A stretch of DNA of 64,000 nucleotides from Sipunculus nudus (Eukaryota; Annelida; Sipuncula; Golfingiida; Sipunculidae), in NCBI GenBank assembly GCA_026874595.1, contig CM049314.1, forward strand, positions 34,453,229-34,517,228, given 5' to 3'. The translations under genes and the position numbers were made by a program. How positions within the stretch are numbered: the stretch's first letter is position 1; every line of letters starts with the position of its first letter. The notes under the pieces are model-generated. The model saw nothing but the letters and a program-made list of their open reading frames with translations, was not told where the DNA came from and searched no databases. Shown one piece after another: positions 1-11,448 of the stretch.

Positions 1-544
1 TAATTTTTTTTATATTTCAAGTTTTATATGCTCGGCTTATGAATAATCAAGAAATCGTAATTGATGATCAGGGTTTCTTTGAGTTTCTATCGATATTTCA
101 GCAATTTTGCTACAAAGTCCACGCGATTCGAACTGAGAGCCTTTTGCTCTAAAATCTAAAAAAAAACAAGCCTTCGTCCTACTCTTAAAATGTCTATATT
201 TGATAATCTAGGGATTCGTGGAAAATAATTGAGAAAATCGTGTCAGAATAACCGTTGCGGTTTTTAGACAGGTGAGAATGTAAACATGCTTGGCTAAGAA
301 CTATTTTACCAGTGGCCCACCCAAACATCTCTCTCGCAATAGGTTTTGTCAGTATTAAAATATGAAAAATTTTCGTACTTACTCCACTAAATGTTTTTTT
401 TTATTGTTCTGTTGACGTTCAGTTGCAGTTTGCTTCCGCCAGGAGGGTAAGCTTTCATTGCCGTTCGTTTGTGTGCGCGCGTGTTTGTTCACAACATACC
501 TGACGCAATCATGAACGGAACCTAATTAAATCTTAATGGCTCTT

Positions 545-832
545 CAGAAATGGACTGAGGAAGAACCAATTAGGTTTCGGTGTGGGTCCGGTTCATTATC
601 CGGATCTTGGAAGGACTTCAAAGAATATTCACAAATGTTTGGTTACATTTGCCGAATGAACATTGAAATATGGGCCGAATAAGTGAATACAAACACTTGT
701 TGTAGAACATACACGAATTAAACTGGGAAAATAGGCCAAGAAGTGAATGTAAATACGGGTTGCGGGGTATTCCACATTAAGGACCGCCCACATGGCGGAG
801 GCCTACATTCCTGGGAATGCATATTTCTAGTT
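545..832 (-). repeat. Interspersed repeat family A, copy 1 (reverse orientation)
   Basis: Read on the minus strand, it runs from a GAATGCAGGCCTCCGCC-like start through a CCCATATTCCCAG-like segment to a glycine-rich-looking tail. The same order of words occurs at 33217-33570, 43940-44240 and 49178-49420. No ORF or clear terminal repeat is visible. It lies in the GPCR intron or downstream sequence. The rest of 1-910 shows nothing else I can assign. Confidence 0.6.
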
Positions 833-910
833 TATCGGGTTTTTTTTATTTTACTCCATAAACATCGAGAAGCATCTTATATATAGAACACCCATACCAT
901 TTCTACTTAC

Positions 911-1221
911 CTGTATATTTTTCCTCCAGCTGCACCAAGATTTAGCTTTGAAAGGATAAGCGACGGCAACAAATCGGTTAACGGTTATCTGCATGTGGAC
1001 AGTAGCGGAAACGATTGTTCCGAAATAGTTGAAGCATTCGGTGATGACACAAACATAACCAGGCCTGTCGATCAATGTCCAGTGGCTGATCAACGAAACA
1101 GAAACCAAACAGAAAATATCTGCAGCGGATATAACAAAAAACATCATGACAATTTTGTTCCTTTTCCGGACTTCATTGAATATAACACCAGCGCAAACTA
1201 GGTTCATAGCCACACTCACAT
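911..1221 (-). CDS. GPCR exon 3: TM1 to intracellular loop 2
   Basis: This 311-nt exon begins after TTCAG with the two bases that complete the split codon from the previous exon, and ends in phase 0 at ATACAG/GTAAGT. It encodes the rest of TM1 (AMNLVCAGVIF, with the conserved Asn), ICL1 (EVRKRNK), TM2 with the conserved Asp, TM3 starting at a conserved Cys, and NRFVAVAYPFK, the DRY-region equivalent with Asp replaced by Asn. The spacing fits class A receptors. Confidence 0.72.
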
Positions 1222-2855
1222 CTGAAATACAGAAAATAGTGGCGTCTATTTATCTTCAAGGGTGAGGGATTTTTTATAAACATATATTTTTTTATAAATA
1301 TACTTTTTTATAACTATATATATGTTTAGTTATTACTGTCTGTGAGGCACATTTCAAATATTTTACAAGTAAGTAAAAGATTTAAAAATATGGTTATCAT
1401 GTTTCAAGTTTCTGTGAATTCTAAATTATATATAACTTGTAATATTTGATAATAAACTTAGAAATGTTACTTAAGTCTACAATTCTAATATTTAATATAT
1501 TTAATTTCCAATATATAAATATTTCATGTATTATATGAATATCAGGAGGCATGATTACATTGACCACCCCCGTCAAGTGCTAAAAAGGATATATACCCCT
1601 ATCCCTGAGTTTTGACGCCCTTGAGATATATATAATCGTTGATCCAACATCAGTTTGAATGTAGCGTGAAAGTAATGCAAAGTCCCATAAATCTAATGTA
1701 TATCTAGCACCAGTCGTGTTCATGCACTGCTCTAAAGTTAAATAAAAATTACAATAACAGGTGTATAATCTCACATTAATTTAGTTTAATACAAAAATGC
1801 CCAACAACTATCACTGCAATCAGTACTTTGCTGTTGCAAAGGTTTGTTAATAGCTCACACTGCAGACAACTAAAAAATAGCAACTGTTGACAAATGACAA
1901 CTGTTAGTTGTACTTACAGATTATAATATATACAGGCGAATTGATTTGGATATCAGATAATTTTCCCGGGGTGAAAAGGTTTCCTTTTGATTGGCAGTCC
2001 GCTATTTTCGAAACTAGTTTGATATCCCATGTCCCCAAGTGAGTAAATATTTTACACACATCGTGTGCCAGTTTTCTCATGGTTCGTTGACTCACTGCTC
2101 CATTTTCCTCCCGTTTGATTTTTTGATTGGGAACAGCACATATACGTACTTCAAAGGGTTCTACAGAAGCTGAAAAATCAAGTGACGGATACCTTTTAGC
2201 ACACAATAAACGAGGAGCCACGTTTTCTGGACGGAAGCAGAAACTCAAAGGCTTTACCAAAATCACTTCATTCAACTCTTGATCCGTCTTGATCACATCT
2301 GCAGTGTCAAAGCAGTTTAACGCGGCTCGATTTGAATCAGAGAAGCTCACACAAGCTATTGCCTTTTGAACATTGTTAGATATCTCTTTTTTTATCGTTG
2401 GTTTCACAACTAAGCAGCCGTTCACTGTTCTTTTAGATGATAACAGTTCTGTAAAGTTCATGATATTCAGTTTTTGTGAAAGCCGCTGCTTTAAAATCCG
2501 TTTCTTCTTGGCAATGCTTTTAATTGTTTCTGTTTTGTTGAAGGGGCCTTTATTGAATTGTTCATGAAAAGCAGTCGAAAGACTTTGCAGAATTTTGCCT
2601 GATATAGTGAGTGCCATGTCTCTCTGAAATAATTATAAAAAATGCCCTGATAAAGGATTAGCATTTCATTTTTACATATTTATATACATTTATATGTATA
2701 TATAAATGTGTGTGTATATATATGTGTATGTATGTATGTATGTATGTATGTATGTACGTACCTATATTTGATTCAAGTCAGATCCATCGTATTCAGTAGG
2801 AAAAGAGAAATAATGCTTACTTACAATTTGTGTGTATATATATAAATATATTACA

Positions 2856-2925
<70 letters not shown>

Positions 2926-3020
2926 ACGTGTCTCACCTGGAAACTTTTAGAAGTTCCAGAAACCACGATGTGCATCCCCATCAGGATAAAGAGGATGACC
3001 GCTAAAGGAAACTTGTGCAT
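911..3020 (-). CDS. Rhodopsin-family (class A) GPCR with signal peptide and long N-terminal ectodomain, 5' three coding exons
   Basis: Three minus-strand exons (3020-2937, 2623-1918, 1221-911) join in phase. Each boundary used is GT-AG: donors GTGAGA at 2936-2931 and GTAAGT ending at 1912, acceptors TTTCAG before 2623 and before 1221. The product has a 28-residue signal-peptide exon, about 228 residues of ectodomain, then TM1 (completed across the second intron), ICL1, TM2 with a SAAD motif (Asp2.50), a TM3 Cys (YVCVITEC) and NRF in place of DRY. It should be a plasma-membrane receptor. The ligand is unknown. The ectodomain has 8 Cys and N-glycosylation sites (NKT, NFT) and matches no domain I know. 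TM4-TM7 must lie left of the window, since no continuation exon is visible in 1-910. The family call is firm; the subfamily is open. Confidence 0.72.
1918..2623 (-). CDS. GPCR exon 2: ectodomain and start of TM1
   Basis: A 706-nt open exon between a TTTCAG acceptor and a GTAAGTAC donor encodes 235 codons plus one base (phase 1). It begins RDMALTISGK and ends SPVYIII, the first half of TM1. The middle holds a basic stretch (KSIAKKKRILKQR), two N-glycosylation sequons and 8 Cys, four of which fall within LNCFD, LSFCFR, LLCAKR and RICAVP. I do not recognise the fold. Leucine-rich repeats, LDLa and a GAIN/GPS site are not apparent. Confidence 0.62.
2856..2927. repeat. (TA)n microsatellite in GPCR intron 1
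   Basis: About 70 bp of almost pure TA dinucleotides end a few bases from the splice donor of the signal-peptide exon. Confidence 0.95.
2937..3020 (-). CDS. GPCR exon 1: signal peptide
   Basis: The ATG at 3020-3018 opens 28 codons starting MHKFPLAVILFILMG, a short basic start followed by a hydrophobic core, as in a secretory signal. The exon ends in phase 0 at CAG followed by the donor GTGAGA. A (TA)n tract starts a few bases into the following intron. I chose this start because the signal sequence begins there and the exon then runs in phase into the ectodomain exon. A longer upstream frame exists but would bury the signal peptide. Confidence 0.6.
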
Positions 3021-3527
3021 CCTCAGCAGTTGAAGAAAAGATACTCGAGATAAAGTTACAGCTTTTCCTGTCATGTAGAACTTCGTTACATATAGCTGCG
3101 TTATGATACCTATATAGCCCACATTGCCAGGAGTGCATCGACACTTCTTTCAGCTGAGCGCATAAAATCGTGCTATGCCATTTATCATCTTGATACAATA
3201 GAAATCAAAAGAAACGTACATATACATTAACGCGTTTTCATCTCTATTATGTTATATAATGTATTTTGATAAAATGCAGTGTATCATGCCATTGTATTAA
3301 CAGTCACGATGTTGTGTGTAATTGTCATCTCTACAAGAAAGAACACTCCAAGGCGTGGCAACTCACACGTAATCAAATTGTCTCTCTTTGTTGTTTAATG
3401 AAAGGTCTGTAAATAATCAATGAACAATACAGTGACGTTTACCACCATTGCGGCCTTGGTTGAAAAACAAGCCCTGGAAATTTAAAACGGTGGCCCATGT
3501 TATTGGTTTGCAAAAATAAAACTAACC

Positions 3528-3528
<1 letters not shown>

Positions 3529-3589
<61 letters not shown>

Positions 3590-3592
3590 TAT
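3529..3592. repeat. (TA)n microsatellite
   Basis: About 60 bp of TA repeats with one AA interruption. The surrounding 3200-4420 is AT-rich, and no gene can be supported there. Confidence 0.95.
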
Positions 3593-4425
3593 GTTTAAAT
3601 ATATTTATATATTTAAACAAGACAATGGATCACGTAATTTTTACCGGTGCATGTGCCAACATGTTCAGTTGCTAATATGTTCAGTTAACAAAACAAAAAA
3701 ATCAGTGGCTGAAGGTAACCTTTTTAAAGTTATAGCATAGAGGAAAACCAGTTACCATTTGATATTTTTATATTTGTTTGCAAATGAAAATGAAAGTGAA
3801 AGTACTACTTGTTGGTCTAATGCAAATTTCGCTGCTATTTGTCAGCCTCGGCGTAACTATTAAACCTGCAATACAAAGAAAAATAAAAGAATCATATATC
3901 GCCATTTTTTCGACAATGGTCTTTTTTATTCCCACAATATTTACAATGAAGAAGCGATATTTGACATATTACATAGATATCTCATCACCTATCTCATAAA
4001 ATGGATAAAAAGATCCACAGGATTTTCAACGGAAACTATGTATTATTCAACAAGAAATAGGCCTAGGCATGAATTTCTACCCAGATAGAATCAAAGTGAA
4101 ATTACACAATGTCAGTTACATCATTTAAGAACTAGTATCCTGTTGTTTGCAGATCAAACTGTGTATGATTTGACTTTTTTTCTTCTGACATAGTACTCAT
4201 ATTTCTGTTCCAAATAGATAACTAAAAGGGCTACTTTAATCAATCTGATTTAAGAATAAGCGTCACCAAAAAGACGGTCAGCAACACTTCAATATCTGTT
4301 TAGCAGGCTAAACATTAATCGCGATTTCAACGGTGATTCAAATCATACTGAGTTCCATTCTTTCCATAGTTTCTGCTCCCTGGGAGTTGGATTATGGCCA
4401 TCAATTTTATATATATATAATGCTG

Positions 4426-4492
4426 AATGAAGGCGAGGAAATAGCTGATTTCCTTAGCACAGCGAGTATCAAAAACGTTAAACGCCTTCATT
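4426..4492. repeat. Inverted repeat with nested small hairpin
   Basis: AATGAAGGCG at 4426-4435 is matched by CGCCTTCATT at 4483-4492. Immediately inside the left arm, AGGAAA (4436-4441) and TTTCCT (4449-4454) form a second short stem. No gene is nearby, so a function is not implied. Confidence 0.6.
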
Positions 4493-4666
4493 AATTAATG
4501 CATCTATAGCCACAGTATATTTCTGTGGCGGAACGACAGTGGCCTTATTTTCAGCAACGATGAATAGGATCGAGGCTTTATCCAGAGAAATAATGGTTCG
4601 GGTTCTCTTGAACCTAAGCCTGCCGCCAAGTGGCGATTTTGTTACGACGCGATGCGATGCGTCTAA

Positions 4667-5870
4667 AGCCGGGCTTACACTATACGACAATCGCTGTTCG
4701 TACGGTCCAAACGATCATCCTAGCTCCATGGAGGCGCGACAAAGTTCAGCGACAAAATCCTGTTTACATTTGCCGATAATCTCTGCCGATTTGTACATAT
4801 ATTATATATTACCATATAATGATAATGAAATATAAATACATTTCAAAATATTTCAAAATAAAATAAAATAATAAATATATATACATTTCTATATAATATG
4901 ACCGGTATTTTTATATATTAGTGTATATGTATATATATTTATTAATATACAGTATAAACATTTGATAAATATATATGTATTATATATACAAAAACAAGCA
5001 AACACATATACTTATGTAAAAAATATAGCACTTGTATATAAATATAGTTATATATATACACTTAATCATACATTTTATCACTCTTTATTAATTTTATTAT
5101 ATATATGTACAAACCATGTTTATGTATATATGTATATTTATATAAATATATATATCTTAAGAATATTTATCTATTTATATATGTTAATTATATTAGTCTA
5201 TTTCAAATTTTATTTCTTCACCCTCACACACACACGTATATATAAATAAAGTAGTTCAAGGGGACCTTGCAGAGTCGGATAAAGGAATTTAAAGTGGGAG
5301 GGGGGGGGGGGGGTCAGTTTACGAGGCCGCGTAGTGGGTGAGCCGAGGTGCGAAGCGGGGGGGGGATGGTGGTTATGGCCTTGGTGTTAAAGTAAAAATG
5401 TTTTGAAAATTTAGGTTGAAATCGTGCAATCTAGGGTCGCTTAAATGCATTATACGCAAAAAATACATTGTTAATGTTCTGTACACTTAGTGTTTTATTT
5501 TTCCCCAAGAATTTTTGGGTTAGGTCCCACCCCCTATAAATACGCCCCTGCCTTGGCTTTAATTGACTATAAAATCTTTCACTTGGCATTCCAAGTAATT
5601 CGATTGATATCAGTGCCACATGACCTGAGAGGCTTTGTTCTATTGGATGAACCACATGACCCGCCCGCGTTTGTCGTAATACTGTTTACACTACACGACC
5701 CAATGATAATCGTAAAGAAAAAGTTTGACATGTCAAACTTATTTTGTCGCCCGATAATTTGTTGCGACACGCGATTATCGCTGAAAAGTGCTGTTACACT
5801 ACACGACAATCGCACAGAAATGCTTAAAATTGTGAAAGACAAGCGATTGTCGTGTAGTGTAATTTTGGCT
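4667..5870. mobile_element. PIF/Harbinger-like MITE with TAA target duplication
   Basis: The ends are inverted repeats. The left end reads AGCCGGGCTTACACTATACG and continues ACAATCGC. The right end, reversed, reads AGCCAAAATTACACTACACG with the same continuation. TAA flanks both sides (4664-4666 and 5871-5873). TTACACTACACGAC-type motifs recur near the right end at about 5690 and 5790, as subterminal repeats. No transposase frame is present, so it is non-autonomous. A 3-bp TWA target duplication is typical of PIF/Harbinger, which is the basis of the superfamily guess. Confidence 0.75.
5300..5313. repeat. Poly-G tract
   Basis: Fourteen G in a row, followed by further G-rich sequence to about 5370. 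It lies inside the TAA-flanked element. Confidence 0.9.
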
Positions 5871-6031
5871 TAACATCGCAAGGGATCTGCGACTGGTCGC
5901 CGATTCGCGACTTGCGACTTGCGACCGCTAGTCGAAGACGATCGCAAGGTTTCTGACATGTCACCTTGCGACTAAGCTTGTAGGTGTGATATTTGGCGTC
6001 GCCCCAAGTTAGCTTTGTTTGGTCCCGCGAA

Positions 6032-6290
6032 AAGGAAGATGTTACATTAGAAGATTCTAGGCCTACCAAATACAATGTGTGCCCTGTCTAACCTTCTGGG
6101 TGCTCAACATCCGGTTTTCGGCCTTTAGGTCGCAAAATATAGGTAACCATGACCTAATTTCAGGTTTTCAAGGAGATTTGCCTAGAACCTCCCAGGATGT
6201 TGCGTTAGAAGATTCTAGGCCCAACAGATACAACTTGTGCCAATCTGACATTCAGGATGCTCAAAATCATGTTTTCGGCTCAAAATCATG
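6032..6290. repeat. Diverged tandem duplication, period about 161 bp
   Basis: The segment with TTAGAAGATTCTAGGCC, TACAA, TGTGCC and GTTTTCGGC at about 6045-6125 recurs in the same order at about 6204-6285. The copies differ at many positions. No gene is recognised in 5874-6551. Confidence 0.6.
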
Positions 6291-6554
6291 TTTTCCACAT
6301 ATTGTCGATGTGGAATCAAACACCGTATCCCTACAACCAGACTTCACCCGAATACCCTAACCGAAACCATAAACTAAGGGCATGTGAAGAAATAGGCGTG
6401 GTATTTTGCTATTCTGGTGAATTGTGTTTGATATTGTGATAGTTTTTATAAATGATATTTGTACTTCCACAAAATTATCTCAAAATTAAACAAACAACGC
6501 GAGAACCCCCGTGATCTCGAGTCTGTGACTGCTCGCTGAACACCAGTCGCCTTA

Positions 6555-7799
6555 AGGCGGTTTCACACCGGATGCGTCCGAACGAATTTTACGTCCGAAC
6601 GAAAATTTGCTGTACGAACGAAAAAATAAAATCCTTTATTTTATGTTGGTGCATACACACCTAATCCGAACGACGCTATCCGAACGAAAAAAATAGAACA
6701 TGTTCTATTTTTTGTCGTTCGTATCGGACAAGAATGGCTTCTTTTCACCTTCAACTCAAAAGAGCTGGACCATTTATAACCAGCCTTATTCATTTGTACG
6801 TTACCTTTTTGATATATAATACTGTACAACAAAGAAATGTTGTTTCCTTGTCCACTGTTCTAAAATTATATGATAAAAGATAAATATAAAAAGGGGGATA
6901 ATTTTTATTTTAATCAAATTTATTTGATTGAAAAAGATATTTATAACTTTTTTAGTTTCAATGATTTTTCCATTGAAATCAGACTTTTTTTTAAATAATA
7001 CGTATATTTCTTTGGGGGAAATAATATTTTAATCAAAGGGGATTTCAATCGCCGCTTGGCCACTTATTTAAATATACAATCGAGGACAAGACATTTAGAC
7101 TTTTAAACCAGGTTAAGATTTCATGGTAAATTCTAATTCTTAATATATTATTTGCAATATATTACAGTTATTCTCTGAAGGGGGGGGGGAGGGATGATTA
7201 CATTGATTATCCGCCTAGCCCCCTCCCTATATTAGCGATATGTACACAAATAAGCAACATTATCCAGGACTTGGTGTTCATTACCCAACCCCTCCCCAGA
7301 AAATAAAATGTTCCGCGTTAAATTTAGGGAAAAATCATGAAACAAAAACTTTTTTCAAATGTCATTTTTATTATTATAAAAGTATTATTTTTAATTAAAC
7401 GTTTTGCATATAAACAGAAGTTTCAAAGCTTTGGGCAGACTGTTTTAAATCATATTGGCAGTTTTGAAAATCAAATATAAATCAAACTAAACTAGTGATG
7501 AAAACTTTAATTTAACTTGAAATGCAGAAGTTGCAGTGAAATCTGTTCTGTTGAAACAACAGGTTGCACAATTATTTTTAAGGGCATGTTGAAATGAGAA
7601 TCTGGGTCCAGTCAGTGGTATAAATATATGTAACCTATGAACTCAGGACTATAGCTGGTACCTAGAAAGGCCCAATTATTTCAATTATACAGTCAGTACA
7701 CTCAGAGATAAACTTTATTATTTATTATTAATAATTACAAAATTAATGAGAAAATCAATTTACAAGTTCAAAAATATTCGACAATTTTCTGTATAGGCC

Positions 7800-7876
<77 letters not shown>

Positions 7877-8086
7877 CAATAAAGCCGATATTGTAGTGCA
7901 TCCGATATATTTCTCATATAGCTGTCCAATACGAATTTCGGAGACGAAAATTCCTCGGTCGGAAACCAAAAATATCGGTCGGATTTGGTGTGAATGAAAT
8001 TTCGGATGCGAAAGGATTTTAGTCGGAACGACAGAAATATTCGTTCGTGTCATATTCGTTCGGACGCATCCGGTGTGAAACCGCCT
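6555..8086 (+). mobile_element. PIF/Harbinger-like non-autonomous element, copy 1
   Basis: The TIR begins AGGCGGTTTCACACCGGATG and is repeated inverted at the right end (8061-8086). TTA is duplicated at 6552-6554 and 8087-8089. Both ends contain repeated subterminal CCGAACGA/TTCGTTCGGA words. It is 1532 bp long, with a (TA)n tract near the right end and no long coding frame. A second copy in opposite orientation lies at 8956-16811, which confirms the ends. Confidence 0.85.
7804..7875. repeat. (TA)n microsatellite inside MITE copy 1
   Basis: About 70 bp of TA repeats. The equivalent position in MITE copy 2 (15960-16033) also has a TA tract, so it was probably present in the parent element. 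Confidence 0.95.
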
Positions 8087-8089
8087 TTA

Positions 8090-8952
8090 TTCATAAAAAA
8101 GTGCATTTGTTCTCTTCTTTTCTAAACCGTAAGTGTTGATTAAAATATTCTTCAGAATTTAATACTAAACTCTTGTGTCTTAACATCCTGAAACACATTT
8201 TAGATAACTGTAGGTACATCCTTGGCGAATTATAATCCTCGATGTTGAGAAATTTATCAATTCGTGGCAGTTTACAAAATGGCAAGCAACTTTTATTCGT
8301 AATACACTGATACATACATGCACTTGTTTTGAAGTGGTTTGATGTAAAAGATTGCGTTTACCATACAACAGTAACATGAACGTAGGGTTTATTCGAATAT
8401 TTCTTTCCAATTCCCATTTCTCCGACAGAACCTTCGATAAATGGCATTAATAAATACCTTCGAAAAAAGAATCTCTCATGCAAGCCAAGAACTTTCCAAT
8501 ATTCAGAAGGCTTAATATGGTGATTATCATCAAAAAAATTTATCAGCAGTCATGTTCCCAACTGCGATGAAATCTTTACAACAAATCATTTTATTATCGA
8601 TCTTAACATTTCTGTTCATCAATATTCTTTGATTCCACAAATCTTGTTCTCTATGGAAAACAGCTCTCATGAACTGAGCACTTCGTAAGATTTCTCTATT
8701 GAAATCAGCAATAATTCTTTTTTTTCCAAATTCTGACACAAATAACCCAATAAAGTATTTCTGTATCTGTGATATCCATTTATACTGATATTTCCATAAT
8801 CTTCTGTTTACAAATATCTTACGATCCATGCAATGCGGATGTCATTTAATGGTCTCTAAATGTGGCGCATTAAGCCTCCATTATCTTTATAATGAACTAC
8901 GTGGCAATTTTTCGGACTTTCCATTCTATAAAAATGGAGATTTTTAGCGAAC
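8090..8952. other. Spacer between two inverted MITE copies; short unassigned frames
   Basis: About 860 bp lies between the TTA of copy 1 and the start of copy 2. Two minus-strand frames of about 75-99 codons (8091-8315 and 8530-8829) are open but match nothing I know, and they are not joined by convincing splice sites. Relics of a coding sequence are possible. Confidence 0.35.
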
Positions 8953-9160
8953 CTAAGCGGTTTCACACCGGATGCGTCCGAACGAATATGACACGAACGA
9001 ATATTTCTGTCGTTCCGACTAAAATCCTGTCGCATCCGAAATTTCATTCACACCAAATCCGAACGATATTTTTGGTTTCCGACCGAGGAATTTTCGTCTC
9101 CGAAATTCGTATTGGACAGATATATGAGCAATATATCGGATGCACTAAAATATAGGCTTT

Positions 9161-9165
9161 ATGGC
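9161..9165. repeat. Target-site duplication ATGGC (left)
   Basis: ATGGC directly precedes the 5' LTR and is repeated at 15954-15958 directly after the 3' LTR. Five base pairs fits a Ty3/gypsy integrase. Confidence 0.88.
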
Positions 9166-10320
9166 TGTCACCAGACAATAGGTGACAATATGTACGGTGT
9201 TTTGTATCATAGTTTAACGAAGTCTGTTCTCTATTGATATTGACGTGAAGCGTCATCCTAAAGCGTTGACAGGTCTTGATTGTATATATATATATATTGT
9301 GTATTCTTGTATGAAATCCCATCGGCTATCAGCTGATTTATCCGTGTGACGCTTCGTGTGTATTATTACATTTTTGGTATGTGGGTCGCCATGGTGACGC
9401 TAACAGTCAAACTAGGTCACATATATCCTTATATGGGACACTTGAGAAATAAGCCAATCAGAGAACCGGATTGCCGTACACAGTGAACAGGCGATTGTGA
9501 CGTCAGACTTCAAGAAGAGACGCTGAATGTTGATTCAGTTGGGTCTTGAAGCTTGAGGTGGCAGCACGCACGCACGGGAATAAGAACATTGAAACGCCAG
9601 GAACGGCATAGAAGCAAGCTTCTACATGAGGCAAGGACCCAGCTCATGAGAACTCAGCCGTGCTGCCGACAGAGCTTCGTATTGGCGATAAAGTGAGAGA
9701 GCGCGCTCGTCACCTGCCGGCCTAGTTCAGCTTGACCTAGAAACATAACCGCTGTAAGCCGTGAAACCATTGCTACACGAGCAAGGTCAAGGACTCTAAG
9801 CTCTACGTAAACAAAGAGCGCTATTGCAATATGTGAACGTAAACCTACCCGGGTCGCAGACAAGCAAGATCAGTTGAAGATCGCTAAACTCAGAAAGACT
9901 AGATCTATATGGTACTAACCATACGCTAGATTCTACACAAAACAGTAACCAGAGATCTCTGAAGGAACTGGACTTTATGGTTTTTTTATACAAACCATGG
10001 ACTCAGTAAAATATCCTGTAATTATAATGTGAAGAACTGTCGTATTGACACATCAACGCACACACTCACATTGGTGTCTCTGTAAGTATTGTCTTGAATT
10101 ATATTTGTGAATTTAACCTGATGTCTCATAGTTTCTATTGATCTAGGTGTATGATTGTCTGGTATTTTAATACACGTCCTTAAAAGAACCTGGAAATGTC
10201 ACCTGTAATGACCGGGATCTAATTTCTTGATGAGTGAAATCAAGTGGCGAGCGTAAACCCATCGTATGGTTTTATAGGATATATCCGTTGTAAAGTTTTC
10301 ATGTTAAGTTAGGGGTGACA
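9166..10320 (+). repeat. 5' LTR (1155 bp)
   Basis: It starts TGTCACCAGACAATAGG and ends AGTTAGGGGTGACA, with a 7-bp terminal inverted repeat. It is matched along its whole length by 14800-15953. The differences I noticed are one TA unit near 9283, two substitutions near 9322-9346, a small change near 9829 (GCAATATG against GCATTCATG) and one C/T near 10069. It would hold the promoter and polyadenylation signals of the element. Confidence 0.92.
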
Positions 10321-10325
10321 TTGTA

Positions 10326-10343
10326 TGGCGAGCGTGCCAGGAT
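10326..10343 (+). other. Candidate primer-binding site
   Basis: Five bases after the LTR is TGGCGAGCGTGCCAGGAT, starting with the TGG expected to pair with a tRNA CCA end. I cannot assign the tRNA from memory. The region from here to 11040 is untranslated leader, with a CCGT-rich stretch at about 10845-10895. Confidence 0.45.
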
Positions 10344-11040
10344 ATAATTAGCCTTAAAAAACTGGCTAATTACAGTAAGTTTCAGAAGTTTTGAACTGAG
10401 AAAACAGTACTGAAACCAGACATTCATATACTCAAACTAGAGTTGATCTGAATTAATAATTGGAAATGACACCAAACTGATGTTGTAGTGTATACTTGCA
10501 CAATGAAATTACCCCACTGTTAGGAGTTAATATTTATTCAGTGAGAATATTACCTGAAGCACAACATTGTTTCAAGATCGGCATATACCTTGTAGATTTG
10601 GCTAGAACACATGCATGTTTTGTGAGTAATGCTAGTTCAGTGATACCTGGACATCATTATTGGGTTGATATAAACCCAGATTAGAGTGAAAATTTTTGAT
10701 GTTGTTAGATACGCCCTGGTATAATTTTTTCTACACTAGTTTGTGATTGGTCACGTGGTAGGGTCTCTTGACAGGTAAGTTTACCCCTCCCGATTGGCAT
10801 GGTAATCATAGGTGCATGGTGTTTATTGATATCTTGATATCCATCCGTCCATCCGTCTGACTCTTCGTCCGACCTTCCGTCCGTCCGTCCGTATAAGTAG
10901 AATTTTGATGCGTAGAGCTACCGTAGTGTTATTGTACGGATACCGCCGGTTCGTTAGGTTGGCTTTAACAGTACGTATTTACGGATTTTTAAGAGCGGAT
11001 ATTACTAGATACTGGAATCTTACTAGGTTAGAGCGTTACC

Positions 11041-11448
11041 ATGGAAACGTTAGAGTCACTTGTTAGATGCGGACAGGCCTTGGGGCTTAAGGACCAGGCT
11101 TTACAAGATTATGTTGAGGCTAGACGGCGTGCGGATGAGGAACGTGAGGAAAGAGCTAGGCAACGTGAAATAGAGAAGGAACAGCGGGAATTAGAGCGTG
11201 AGCAGCGGGAATTAGAGCGCGAGCGAGAGGCTAGAGCCCACGAATTAGAGGTTCTAAGGTTAAAGTCTGACTCTGGGGTTAAAGAAGAGAGAAGTAGGGA
11301 TGTATTCCCGAAAATCCAGCTTCCACCTTTTGATGAGGCTCACGATCAGCTAGATGCGTTTCTTGAGCGATTTGAACGATTAGCTGTATGTCAAGTCTAT
11401 GATAAGGGGGAATTGGGCGTTACACCTGAGTCCGTTACTGCGGGGTAA
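11041..11448 (+). pseudogene. gag: LTR element gag, N-terminal part up to a frameshift
   Basis: The ATG at 11041 sits in ACCATGG context. It encodes an amphipathic region, then a highly charged coiled coil rich in E and R (repeated EQRELEREQRELERE-type words at about residues 40-75), then the start of a capsid-like domain (FPKIQLPPFDEA...AFLERFERLA). The frame runs to a stop at 11446-11448, but the capsid reading continues in the next frame from about 11400. The shift falls at a run of five G (11406-11410). A shift inside capsid is not a known translational strategy, so I read it as a mutation or a base-calling error. Confidence 0.75.

Noticed and set aside
1580-1774. Minus-strand frame between the GPCR ectodomain and TM exons as an extra exon
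   Set aside because: Using its AG acceptor after the phase 1 donor of the previous exon creates a TAG stop. The flanking exons join directly in phase and complete TM1, so this is read as intron.
2817-3122. Long Tyr/Ile repeat frames over (TA)n tracts here and at 7760, 22962, 26976, 31780 and 33962
   Set aside because: They are translations of dinucleotide repeats, not proteins.
3781-3999. Plus-strand frame with a hydrophobic N-terminus (MKMKVKVLLVGLMQISLLF)
   Set aside because: Short, in AT-rich DNA, with no splice context or similarity; a signal-peptide look alone is not enough.
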